DNA of 64,000 nt. It comes from Eublepharis macularius (lineage: Eukaryota > Chordata > Lepidosauria > Squamata > Eublepharidae). The stretch spans positions 66,540,001-66,604,000 of the forward strand of contig NC_072795.1 of assembly GCF_028583425.1 (NCBI RefSeq), given 5' to 3'. Under the pieces are notes generated by a model. The model was not told the origin of the DNA and did not search any database. It saw only the letters and a list, made by a program, of their open reading frames with translations. A program made the position numbers and the translations under genes. This document shows, one piece after another, positions 33,002 through 43,560 of this stretch (the stretch's first letter is position 1; each line of letters opens with the position of its first letter).

Positions 33002-33874
33002 ACTGATCGGTACTTACACAAAAACTCCAATCACCATCCCCGACAGAAAAGAGGCATAATGAAAACATTAGTGGATCGTGCAAGACGGATATGTGAGCCG
33101 CACTTTCTCAATGAGGAAATTAATCATCTAAACCACGCACTTCAGGCAAATGGCTACTCCAGAAATGAAATCCGAAGAGCAATCAAACCCAGGATGAATC
33201 AAACAACCAAGGAAAAACAGTCTCCTACAGGAAAAGTGTTTTTGCCATATATCAAAGGAATTACTGATCAGATGGGAAAGCTTATGAAAAAGCATAACCT
33301 TCAAGCAGTATTCAGACCCACCCGAAAAATACAACAGATGCTACGATCAGCAAAAGACAGTAGAGACCCCCTCACCTCTGCAGGAGTATACCGTATACCC
33401 TGCAGCTGTGGACAAGTTTACATCGGGACCACAAAACGTAGCATCCAGACAAGAATAAAAGAACATGAAAGACACTGCAGACTTGGACAACCTGAAAAAG
33501 CAGCAGTGGCTGAACATAGCCTAACTCAAACAGGGCACAGTATCTTATTCCAGGACACCAAAATACTGGACAACACTTCCAACTACTTTGTCAGACAGCA
33601 CAGGGAAGCCATTGAAATTCACAAGCATGAGCAAAACTTCAACAGGAAAGAAGAAACCTTAAGAATGAACAGAGCATGGTTTCCAGTTCTGAAAAACACC
33701 AGGCTAACAAAACATTCTATCCCCGACAATAGCCCTGCAGAGAAGATTAGCACATCAAGTACCAATCCATATGCAAAAGAACCTCCTCAGGATACAGTGA
33801 AGCCTCCCGCCATTAGCATTCCACACCCTGGGAAACTCTTACAGGATGACTCAGCTCAACCCCACCCCTCCTGA
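32981..33874 (+). pseudogene. Penelope-like GIY-YIG endonuclease fragment (right arm)
   Basis: From VYRKPTHTDRYLHKN to the stop at 33874 the frame is open for almost 300 codons. The GIY-YIG pair is GVY...VYIG near residues 141-154 of that frame, followed by TKRSIQTRIKEHERHC. It begins at the arm junction, so it has no own start or RT. Confidence 0.88.
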
Positions 33875-33939
33875 GTAGATACAAATGACCTACATCTTTT
33901 CCACACTGTGACACTGAGAGATCTCTGTCTTTTGGTGCT

Positions 33940-33993
33940 ACACCTCTGAAGATGCCAGCCACAGCTGCTGGCGAAACGTCAGGAACTACAATG
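33940..33993 (+). ncRNA. hammerhead-ribozyme-like fold, Penelope tail, right arm
   Basis: CTGAAGA (33946-33952) fits the CUGANGA core. GCCAGC (33954-33959) pairs perfectly with GCTGGC (33967-33972), then GAAAC (33973-33977) and GTC (33978-33980). Flanking CCT and AGG can close a short stem I. One extra U separates the core from stem II, so activity is uncertain. Penelope-like elements are known to carry hammerhead motifs. Confidence 0.55.
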
Positions 33994-34049
33994 CTAAGAC
34001 CATGGCAATACAGCCCGGAAAACCCACAACAGCCATGTTCATAGGAAGT

Positions 34050-35225
34050 TTACAGCACGTTCCTAATCCTGAACCCAAAGAAGAACGAAAGTGTCCTTGG
34101 CTCCTTGATAAGCTCAGAGGCATAGCACTAGGAAGATAGGCTTGCTCATTCTGTCATCTACCACAGTGCAAACATGCTTGTTATCTGTTCCACCTTCATT
34201 ATCTATCTCCTGTTACAACAGGTGCTGGCTGCATTATGCAGTTCCTGTGTTTAAACTGGGGCAACCTATTCTGTGTCAAAATGGCCTTCCCTTCACTTTG
34301 GTGACATGGGCTGCTTCTGCATAGGGGCTTTCCTCTACGTTGGCTTCCAAACTGGAGTACTTTTGCTTTTTGGGAGCATCCATTTGATACTGTGCTCAAA
34401 TTGTATTCCAGTTAGCCTTTCCAAAACATTGGTTGGCTCTTTCCCAAACATGCTTTTCTGTAATCTTTTTGGGAGGAGTGTAGTCCAACCATGTTATCGC
34501 ACTGGCTACACAGGAAGGTGTGCATTTTCAAAGGCCCTACCCACATCTGCCCCATTTTCCATCAGACCCCCTCCCCCCATCCCCAGTTGCTGACATATCC
34601 CCTGCAGTGCCCCCAGATGGGGCTTTTCTTTTTTAAAGAAATCATTAATTAAAAAAATCAGTATAGTTATAGCACTATAGCACAGTTGCAACCTAATCTG
34701 AGTATCAAACTTTCAATGTTTACAGCCTGTTACATCTTTCTGGGAACATTAGTCCACCCTCTTTTAAAAGACTTGAGCCATGCTATAAAAATGCTGGATG
34801 CCACCTATATCAGTTTCCAGATGCCAATGTTTCCAGCTGTGGGCCAGAAACTGATTCAATCAACTTCAATTCAGCACCATCCCCACCACAAACTCCACAC
34901 AAAGCCAAGCCCTATGTCAAGCTTAAACAGTGTGTTGCCTGGCAGCCTTTCTAGTGCACATACAACCCTGAGCAACCTTCATTATTTTAAGCGAATTCCT
35001 GAACATCTGGTATCATTCATGCTTTGGAGACTTGCAGCAAAGTCAAAATACTGTAGGCTGCTTCACCTGCTAATGCTTCTCAGGTCCAAGCTTACTTCTA
35101 TACACTTTTTACTAACAAATATAGTGTCCATATATTTGCACAGTACACTGATATACAAAGTGTCTCATGAGATTAATAAACCAAAGTGCTCCTACAATTG
35201 TGGTACTGCTAGCAGACACATTCCT
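34050..35225. other. SFXN3 intron 1, unexplained open frame on plus strand
   Basis: No exon is recognised. A 212-codon plus-strand frame (34686-35324) starts MQPNLSIKLSMFTACYIFLG and runs into the SINE that follows. I recognise no domain. See the findings. Confidence 0.4.
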
Positions 35226-35259
35226 AGCCCCAGACCCTTTACAGCTCATTGGGGAAAGG

Positions 35260-35520
35260 ATGTGGCTCAGAGCACATGTTCTACATGCAGAAGGTTGCCT
35301 TTTCATGGAGAAAAAAATATATAAATAAAGATTTAAATAAATAAATGCCCCAGATTCAATCCCAAGCATCTCCAGTTCTAAAAACTTTGCGTAGTAAGTA
35401 CCAGGAAGCATTCCTCTGCCTGCGACCCTGGAGAGCCACCATTAGTCTGAGAAGGCAAGGCAGAGGGCCGTTGACCTGACTCAGTATATGGCAAGCTCTT
35501 AGCTCCCCTCATTTCATTAG
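35260..35520 (+). repeat. tRNA-derived SINE, second family, interrupted by AT tract
   Basis: GTGGCTCAGAGCACATGTTC, then an (AAAT)n-like insertion at 35309-35345, then CAGATTCAATCCCAAGCATC, CTCTGCCTGCGACCCTGGAG and TGACTCAGTATATGGCAAGC. The AT tract splits the box B region. Confidence 0.6.
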
Positions 35521-35849
35521 GCTTTCTGTGTATTTAAGGTTGGGGTTTCATGGGGCCTCGGGACCCACAGCTCGAAAGAAGAACAGCCTATTGAAACTAC
35601 TGCAGCTGCTCTAAGGCTCTGTTTGTTCTACAGGTGATGTCTGTGAGACTCTGACGGGATCCTTTAAAAAAATAATAAAGTCCGCTTGGCAACTGTCGTG
35701 TCCTTTTAGAAGGCAGAGAGAAGAATCACCTGCCACATCCTGCATCAGTGGCCCATCCCAAGCGAGGGGTTTTATTTTCCACACCCATCGGCTGTCTGGG
35801 AGATGCTTTCCCTCCTCTTCCCCGCTCCTCGGCTGTCCTTCCCCGCCAC

Positions 35850-36750
35850 AAACCCGGGGTCGGGCAGAGTGGAGAAGGTCCCCTCCCCTCCGGTAATCTG
35901 CCAGGGCAGTCTGCGTGGGCATCCCCAAACATCCAGCGAGCCAGCTGGGGCGAGGGCAGGATGCTCCCGCTCACTGAACGGAGCCGGCTGGCGGGCGCCA
36001 GAGCTGCTGACGCGACTGGCGCCCACCCAAGAGCCCTGACTCACAGAAACGTGGGGGAATCGGAACGAATGAGTAATGCCTGCCGAGGCGCTCCGGGCTA
36101 GGAACAGCGAGAAGCGGGAGAACCAGCGCCGCTCCCGAGCGGGAAAGAGGGCGAGTGACGGGTGGGCTCGGAGACCCGCGGAGCGGGGGGGGGGGGGGAG
36201 GAAGGCACCCCCAGCCCTCGCGAGCTTTAACACTCACTTCTTTCTACCAGCAGCGGCAGCAACCCGGTCGCTCAGCGGCTCTGAAGCAGCGGCGCTCGGC
36301 TCCCAAGCCCAGCCCCTTCCTTGGCTTGTCACGGCGGCCGAGCACGCTTGTCCGTCGCGGGTAGCCAATGGCTTGGGGAGGAGGAGGCAGGGCCAGGCCT
36401 AGCAAGTTCCTCTGAGCCTCAGGAAGTTTGCCAAAGGGGGCCGGCCTGGTGGGGCTTCCCAGCAGGCAGGTGGGAGGGAGGGAGAGGACAGCGGAGACAG
36501 GCAGATGCTTGTCCCTGGCAGCCCCGATGCGGTTCAGCCTAGCAGGGAAGGCGAGCCTCAGCAACACCAGAAGCTCCAGCCTTTTCCTCAGCTCGCATAT
36601 GGGGCTTTCGGATCAGGGCGGTGCTCCGGCGGCGGCTGGGAGGCACAGGCTGGGAAGGGGGTAAAATTGGCCCTGGGCGCGCTCGACTCTTTGGTTGGAA
36701 GCAGTCGGGAGCATTCAAGCCCCGCGGAAGGAAACAGCAGGCGCCAGGCC
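35850..36750. promoter_or_regulatory. CpG island, probable SFXN3 promoter
   Basis: This is the only long stretch in the window with sustained high GC and frequent CpG, apart from the L1-derived 5' UTR. It lies about 10 kb upstream of the first SFXN3 coding exon, and vertebrate sideroflexins start from a noncoding exon in such an island. A CCAAT box occurs at 36365-36369. A poly-G run lies at 36185-36200. Open frames here on both strands are long only because GC-rich DNA has few stops. A divergent noncoding transcript cannot be excluded. Confidence 0.65.
36238..36340 (-). other. SFXN3: candidate SFXN3 noncoding exon 1
   Basis: A strong donor, GAA/GTGAGTG, occurs on the minus strand at 36238/36237 inside the CpG island, with an inverted CCAAT box about 125 bp upstream at 36365. 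The upstream exon limit is a guess. It would leave an intron of about 10.7 kb (25534-36237). Confidence 0.4.
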
Positions 36751-37583
36751 GGTCCGGAGCAGCCTCGAAACCTGCTTTCAATAGCCCGGCTCAGGTGCTG
36801 GAGTATGCCCCCCTCCCAAATAAAGTGTATATCATCTTGTGCAGCGTGCCTCCCCACGACTCAGATCTATAGCTGCAGACTCTTGGGGATCATGACAAGG
36901 GCCTGTGATGATGGTGGGACAGTGTACTTCTGTCAGTGAGATTCGAATTGGGTCCACTCGTGTCGGTTCTGGCCGAAGCCCTTTTGTTGTAGTGATTTGC
37001 TTCTATAAATTATGAACTTGTAGATATATAAAGAAGGCAGAGTTTTGAAAACGACCTCTTAATGCAGCCTGATTCTCTGGCCTTTCTTAAAATATTCTTG
37101 CCTGTAAAAGTAACCGAAGGAATTGGTTCAAACACAGGTTGGGGGAATGGCATAAACCCTGGTTAGAAAGCTGAGTCCTGGGGTGAGGAATGGATTGCTG
37201 ACGACTATTAAATTGTATTCGGTGCTGGAAAGAGCATTTATGTACTTGTTCCTCTTGAACCAGCTAGTGCAACTCTTTTTGACTGTTTAGAGGACTGGAT
37301 CTCAGTTTCCAGTTGTCAAGATGATGTGTGACAAAAGTGTACACATTCATGGTATCTAAATGTTCAAAGATGTGGGTTGCACAACACTATAAAGTCTGAA
37401 GCAAGTGTTTCAAAATGTCCTTGGAGTAGATCGGCAGGTACTGTAGAAATTGCTTTCTTACCTGGCGTGCTTGCCATAATACCAAGAGATTATTTTTCTC
37501 TCAATGTAAAAAGTATGTTTCTATTATTTTCTTATGCAGTGTTGGAAGGTATATATTATGTGAGCTCTTGCTGTTGAAATGCT
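36751..37583. other. intergenic, no feature seen
   Basis: Lies beyond the CpG island. No exon or element is recognised. Confidence 0.45.
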
Positions 37584-37674
37584 AAATCAAAAAGAGTCCA
37601 GTAGCACCTTTAAGACTAACCAATTTTATTGTAGCATAAGCTTTCGAGAATCAAGTTCTCTTTGTCAGATGCAT
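37584..37674 (-). repeat. Penelope-type tail repeat with hammerhead-like core
   Basis: Minus strand: CATCTGACAAAGAGAACTTG, ATTCTCGAAAGCTTATGCTA, CAATAAAATTGGTTAGTC, GGTGCTACTGGACTCTTT. GAGAA pairs with TTCTC between CTGACAA and GAAA. It resembles the tails of Penelope-like elements. Confidence 0.55.
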
Positions 37675-37679
37675 GGTTG

Positions 37680-38513
37680 AAATGCTGTTACCTGGGAAAG
37701 GGGCACTTGAAACCCAGGCAGGAGCAAGAAGAGAAGGAGAAAGGATAGCGGAGGGCAGAAGCCTTGATCTCTCAGCCTCTGATTATGCTGGTGGGAGTGG
37801 TCCTGCATTGCCCCCTGGGGCCATTATCCCTGGTATATTAATTCATCGCCACTCCAGTTCCTCAAGGCATTTTGCCAGAGCTCTCTGTTGGCGAGAAAGA
37901 GTGAGAAATTTAAGGTCTTGGCAGTGTGACAGTGAATGAGTTTTCGAGGAAAAGAGCTTGGAGCAGCAAATGATGGACTTGGAAAACCAGGTATTATTAT
38001 CTATACAATGGTCCAAAGGTGACCACTGTTATTGGGGTGGGAGGGAAGCAATGGGGCTCCATCTCCAAAACTTCTATCAAGGGAGGAATGGGATGGTTAT
38101 TTCAAAAATTATCTCCACAGTGTGTTTACTCCATTCCCCAGAATATTTCTGTTTGATAGTTCCCGTTATCTCTTGGATAAGTGACAGTTGAAATACTTGG
38201 CACAGTGCAAGGGGGTAACAATTCTTTATAGTAAAATCAGTCTGTTCTGCTGATTAGTTATACTGCTTAATCTGTTTTTGGGTTTCCATCATCTATCCTA
38301 TGGAATAACTGTCTCAGGAATGGACTCTTCTACCCAGCCAGCAGGGAAGACAGTAGGAGTCACACTACTCCCACCAAACACACTTGTGTCCTAGGATAGA
38401 AAATGATCCATTATTGCTAGATACTAAAAAAACCCTAATTCCTCTGATCTGGATGTCAGCCCTCATTGGTATTCACCACATTCCTTGCTTTTGATAGTTT
38501 TTGTTCCTTCTTA
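37680..38513. other. intergenic, no feature seen
   Basis: No exon or element end is recognised. Confidence 0.45.
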
Positions 38514-38909
38514 GAGTGTCTCTACACTGACACGTGTTCTTCACGTGACAAGACACAATGTTAGCCAAGAAACGTAGTTTTAAATGACACAACTGGCAGA
38601 GATTGCTCCAGAGGGGACGGATTCTCTCTCAGCCCTCCACCGTCTCTGGTGTGCCGGACTGTCTGCCCTACCACAGCCTTTGCCCTGCTGAGGCTCAGTT
38701 AATTCAAAGTTTTAAGCAGCAAGAGCAGCAGGGCAAAGCCTCCAGAAGGGGTGATAGGCATGCCAGAGGCAGCAGATGGCTGTGAGAGAATCCATCCCCT
38801 CCAGAGAGATCTCCACTGGCTCTGTCTTTTAAAACTATGCTTCCCAGCTAACATTGCATCTCCCAGCATTTGACAAACACGTGCCCAGGCATCTCGTGTA
38901 GAGACACTC
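38514..38909. mobile_element. PIF/Harbinger-type MITE
   Basis: The terminal inverted repeat GAGTGTCTCTACAC is exact at both ends. TTA flanks each side (38511-38513 and 38910-38912), the 3-bp target of PIF/Harbinger elements. The 396-bp body contains a long imperfect palindrome (GAGAATCCATCCCCTCCAGA against GGGGACGGATTCTCTC). No transposase frame. Confidence 0.85.
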
Positions 38910-39404
38910 TTAGCTAGAGCTTTCTTTCACATGCTTAAGATGCAAGTGCAAGAATATACCTATGGGCTAGAAAAGGATTTATGCATATCCAAAGACTTAA
39001 GAGAGTATCAGGAAAGATGAAGGAGAGTGAGTTGAAACAGATGGGAGGAGTTGGTCATCAGCTCCTTTGGCCTGTTCCCAGCAGTCTAAAAGAGATGATG
39101 ATCTACCAGTTTGTGGGCAGAAAGTTCTCTGGTGCTGAGCTTCACCTTCCCAGCTTGCCATTTGGGTTCAAACTAAGGATGGTTCCTAAGCATGGAGGTG
39201 GCAAATGAGCTTTTTCTTATGGTTTAGTACCCAGCAGCTGTGATGGTTCATGTGAGGCTGGAGAACTGCTGAGAATGGCTGTGTGCCCAACCAGTCTTTA
39301 GCCTCTTTAGAGTTGATAAACGGGAAAGAATCCTATAATAATAAAGAAGAAATGAGTATCAGCTGAGAGTCTTATATCATAGGTGGATCCAGAGGAGTTA
39401 GACA

Positions 39405-39557
39405 TGTTAGTCTGTAGTAGCAAAATCAAAAAGAGTCCAGTAGCACCTTTAAGAGTTCGTCAGATGCATCTGACGAAGAGAACTGTGATTCTCAAAAGCT
39501 TATGCTACAATAAAATTGGTTAGTCTTAAAGGTGCTACTGGACTCTTTTTGATCATA
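39405..39557. repeat. Penelope-type tail repeat, inverted pair
   Basis: A short minus-strand piece (AAATCAAAAAGAGTCCAGTA) meets a longer plus-strand piece (CATCTGACGAAGAGAACTGT through GGTGCTACTGGACTCTTTTT) at the 22-bp palindrome TTCGTCAGATGC|ATCTGACGAA. The GAAA of the hammerhead-like core reads AAAA here. Confidence 0.6.
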
Positions 39558-39929
39558 GGTGGAGGATCTTTGCCACCTACTGAGGACTCTCACCAATAAA
39601 ATTAGGATTCTGCCAACATAAGTTGTAGAGATGCATGTCTCCTTTCTTGTCCTACCTGGAAAAAAATGTAAGTGCTTGTGGACACAATTAGAGCAGGATA
39701 AAAAGTAAGAGGTGTTCGCCTTCTACATGAAGAGGTAATGAGGTAGAGAAAAAGATTGGCTTTCGGGGATGGTTGTGAGAGAAAAGATAGAACTACAAGA
39801 GCAAAGATAAGGAGCATTTGTGTATGATTGGAATTTATGAATTAACAGAAAAAGCAACTTGAGATGTGCAATATCTAAGGATGTTTCTGGTGGCAGCTTA
39901 CCCTGCCACAGGTTTGACACTAGTATTGC
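39558..39929. other. intergenic, no feature seen
   Basis: Nothing is recognised before the L2 LINE. Confidence 0.4.
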
Positions 39930-40708
39930 ACAAAGGACTCAGGGGGGAAAAGTGGATCTTTTCCTCTCAGGATTTTCCTGTAATGCTGGCTGAGCTTCAG
40001 TGTGCTTTGTGGCAAAAACTATAGGCCAGTTACACATTGATTGAGGGTGCCTGGTGTGGGATGCTGAGGAGAGTATAGCCATCTGTCTGGTGTACCAATT
40101 GCCCAGCACACCAGCAGATGCTGTGCTTGGCCTGTTGGAGGCGGTGGCTGGCTGGGCCTTGGAGTGCCCCAGGCTTCTGGTCTTGGGGGACTTCAGTGTC
40201 CATGCTGATGATGCTACCTCCTCACGGGCCATGGACCTGAGAGCCTCCATGGCGACATTAGGACTTTCCCAGTTTGTATTGACGCCTACACATCGAGCAG
40301 GACACACGCTGGATTTGATCTTTGGGGTGGTGATACAGGTGGATCTGGATGAACCTATAGCAGTTCCATGGTCAGACCACCTCGTTCTGAGGGCTTGTCT
40401 GGGCACCATGACCCTCCCCCTGTTTGGGCAACGAGCTGATTTATGCTCGCCCGCAGAGTCAAATGGATCCAATTGAATTCCAGAATGCTCTGCGGGATCC
40501 GATGCCCCCTGGTGGCTCATTGGATGAGCTGATAGGGGACTGGAATGCCAGTCTCTCTGAAGCTATCAACGAGATCGCTCCCCGTTGCCCTCTCTGCCCC
40601 AAACCAGAGTAGCTCCTTGCTATACTGATGAGCTATGACAAATGAAACAGGAGCTGAGACGGCTAGAGCGAGTGTGGCGGCGACTCCGTGACGAAGTGAC
40701 AAGAACAT

Positions 40709-41473
40709 TGTTATGACCTTTACTTTCTTTTGAGTAGATTTTTCTTTTAATCTTCCCCTTAACACCCTCTGGGTAGTTTGCTGCCACCAGGAATATTATA
40801 TTCCAATATATTTTATTTAAGTTTCCCTTCGGTAACGTTCCTAAGCGTCAGGCTCCTTCGTGGTTCTATGTGGCCCTGAGGACAGGAATGGGATAAAGCA
40901 ATGACAGCTACTCTGGGATATAACAAAACAAAACAAACTTTTATTTAGTCAAGAAGCGTAGTTATTTAGTTCATAAACGTAGTTCTTGGTTCTTAAAGTT
41001 ACTTCCTATAAACTCATTCACACAGATCTCTTCTAAGGCTTCACACACAGTTAGCCTCTTTCTCTAACTCAATATTTCTCTCACAGAAATGCTTAAACTC
41101 CTCAGGCAGCACACAGCCAGCCTCTCTTTCTCTGACTCTCATTCACAGAAATATGAAACCTGCTCAGGCAGCACACAGCTGGCCTCTCTTTCCCTGACTG
41201 AGTGTCCTTTCACAAACATGCTCAGTTCAGGTTCCACACAGGTTATATTTCTCTCATAAATATTTCAATATACTCAGGCAGCACACAGCTAGCCTGCTTT
41301 CTTCTGACTGAATATTTTCTCTCTGTGCTCACAGTCTAAACTGGATTCACTCCGCCCACACTCTGTCATCAACCAATCATATTGCTCACTCATCCCTCTC
41401 TTTCACCCCCATTCTCCACCTATCTCACCAAGCATTTAAAGATACATGCACACATTTACTTGAAATCATTACA
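40709..41473. mobile_element. solo LTR inserted in the L2 LINE
   Basis: A 765-bp block interrupts the LINE between its endonuclease and RT parts. It begins TGTTATGACC and ends TCATTACA, with short imperfect terminal inverted repeats of TG...CA type. A 5-bp target duplication AACAT flanks it (40704-40708 and 41474-41478). No internal coding region is present, as expected for an LTR left after recombination. Family not determined. It is younger than the LINE that it interrupts. Confidence 0.82.
40930..41330. repeat. degenerate ~60-110-bp repeats inside the solo LTR
   Basis: The phrase CTCAGGCAGCACACAGC followed by AGCCT or GGCCT and a CTCTTTCTCTGACT-like run recurs near 41101, 41163 and 41273, with a weaker unit near 41038. 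Confidence 0.65.
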
Positions 41474-43560
41474 AACATAGGATGTTTATGAAGGCCTATG
41501 AGATGGCAGTGAAAGCTGCAAAGAGAGACTACTATGCAGCTTCCATTGCGTCCGCTAGTTCTCGCCCAGCACAACTTTCCAGAGTGATTCGGTCTTTAAC
41601 GTCCCTCACACATGGGACAAGTAAAAGTGTAAATTCGGTAATAAGCTGTGAGGCTTTTGGAGACTATTTTGCAGGTAAGATCTTGTCACTCCGCCGGGAT
41701 CTGTCCAGTATGTGTACTGGAGGCCCCTTGGTCATCCTCAGGGTTGATATTAGATCAATTCAGGCCACTCTCCCAGGAGGAGGTAGGCAGGGTCCTGAAT
41801 GCTGTGAAACCTACCACATGCCCACTGGACCCGTGCCCATCATGGCTGGTGAAAACTGGCGGTGATGGGATTCAGGCACTATTAGCTGACATCATTAATC
41901 TTTCTCTGAGTTCTGTTTTTTTTCCAGACTCACTAAAGGAGGCAGTGGTGCAGCCCTTATTAAAGAAACCATCACTGGATCCTGTTGATCCAGCCAATTA
42001 CCGCCCAGTTTCGAATCTTCCATTCCTGGGTAAGGTAATTGAGAGGGCAGTAGCAGAACAGCTGCAGGTATACCTGGATGATGCCTCTATCCTGGATCCA
42101 TTCTAGTCCGGCTTCAGGCCTGGCCATGGTAGAGACGGCTCTGGTCGCCCTCACAGATGATCTGCGGTGACACCTGGACCGGGGCGGGTCGGCACTGCTG
42201 ATACTTTTAGATCTTACAGCAGCGTTCGACATGGTCGATCATAATCTTCTGACCCACCACCTTGCCGATGTGGGGATTCATGGAACAGCCCTGCAATGGC
42301 TGAACTCCTTCCTTCGCAATCGGGGACAGAGGGTGGCACTCGGGGAACAGATGTCTGCTTGCCATTCTTTGGTATGCGGCGTCCCTCAGGGGGCGATTCT
42401 TTCCCTGATGCTATTTAACATCTATATGCGCCCCCTCACCCGGTTAGCCCGCAGCTTTGGGCTGGGTTGTCACCAGTATGTGGATGACACTCAGCTCTAT
42501 CTGCTGATGGACAGCCAGTCTGGTCTTGCTCTGGAATCCTTGGCCAAGGGTCTTGAGGCTCTGATGGTATGGTTACATCAGAGTCGCCTGAAATTGAATC
42601 CCATGAAGACGGAGGTTCTGTGTCTTGGTCGTGGGGCAATCGAGCTGGGGACCCGGCTCCCAGCCCTCGACGGTACAGCTGAAACCTTCGCAGATGGTGA
42701 GGAGCCTGGGTGTGACCTTGGATGCCACACTTTCAATGGAGGCCCAGGTCACAACCGTTGCCAGGTCTGCCTTTTTTCATCTTCGACAGGCCAGGCAACT
42801 GGCACCCTATCTTTCACTCCGGGACCTGGCCACAGTAATCCATGCAACGGTCACCTCCAGGCTAGACTACTGCAACTCACTCTACGCTGGGCTGCCCTTG
42901 GGCCTGACCCGGAAGTTACAGCTGGTCGAGAATGCAGCAGCACGCATCCTTACCGGAACGCCAATCTGAGCACACATTCATCCTGTGCTGTGCCAGCTGC
43001 ACTGGCTCCCAGTGGAGTTCTGGATCTGGTTCAAGGTGTTAACCTTGGTGTTTAAAGCCCTTCATGGACTGGGACCTACATACCTGCAGGACCACCTCTT
43101 CCATTATGTCCCCTGCAGGGTGTTGCACTCTGCAGACAAGCAACTCCTGGTGGTCCCCGGCCCAATCCATCTGGCCTCAACCAGGGCCAGGGCTTTTAAT
43201 GCCCTGGCCCCAGCCTGGTGGAACGCTCTCCTGCTGGAGATCTGGGCCCTGTGGGACCTGTTACAGTTTCGCAGGTCCTGTAAAACGGGGATGTTCTGCC
43301 AGGCCTTTGGCTGAGTGCCAGCGGGTGTCCTCCTTCTTCCATCTAAGACCACCACTTCTTCTGGGGCTGCCCTCAGCCAACTGCTATGCCCATATATGGA
43401 CTCCCAATATTTGTTTAAATAGCCTGCTCCTGGACTATTTTAATGACTTATAAAAAATTATTGATTTTACGTTTTTGTGACTTTTAATGTATTTTTGGAA
43501 TGTTGTTAGCCACCCTGAGCCCTGTGGGGAGGGTGGGGTATAAATTAAATCAAATAAATA

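Larger units (their letters stand above)
31851..34035. mobile_element. Penelope-like retroelement, inverted (tail-out) composite
   Basis: Two arms of one Penelope-like element lie head to head. The left arm runs on the minus strand from about 32985 to 31851. It encodes reverse transcriptase motifs (LVSFDVVSLFTKVPV, GVAMGSPLSPVIANFYMEHF, FRFVDDTFIIW) but lacks the endonuclease segment. The right arm runs on the plus strand from about 32980 and encodes linker plus GIY-YIG endonuclease (GVYRIPCSCGQVYIGTTKRS, IKEHERHC). Both arms end in the same tail with a hammerhead-like fold. A 14-bp target duplication TGTTCATAGGAAGT flanks the composite (31837-31850 and 34036-34049), so it inserted as one event. 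It lies in SFXN3 intron 1 and is non-functional as arranged. Confidence 0.9.
39930..43560 (+). mobile_element. L2-clade LINE, 5'-truncated and decayed, split by a solo LTR
   Basis: Endonuclease text occurs at 40054-40476 (LVLGDFSVHADD, HRAGHTLDLIFG, WSDHLVLRACL). RT follows at 41482-42970 (DPANYRPVSNLPFLGKVIER, GVPQGAILSLMLFNIYM, QYVDDTQLYLLMD, RLDYCNSLYAGLP) and the C-terminal region at 42985-43314 ([29 protein letters not shown]). The frame changes at least four times and there are internal stops, so it is dead. The 3' end has CCACCCTGAGCCCTGTGG and an (AAAT)n tail at 43535-43565. The clade call rests on the HxxGHTLDL endonuclease signature and the C-terminal region. Confidence 0.88.

Noticed and set aside
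35772-36939. Several long open frames on both strands in the CpG island
   Set aside because: GC-rich DNA has few stops. The proteins are Arg/Gly/Pro-rich with no domain, and frames overlap on both strands.
40930-41330. Independent satellite array
   Set aside because: The repeats are internal to the solo LTR defined by its TG...CA ends and AACAT duplication.
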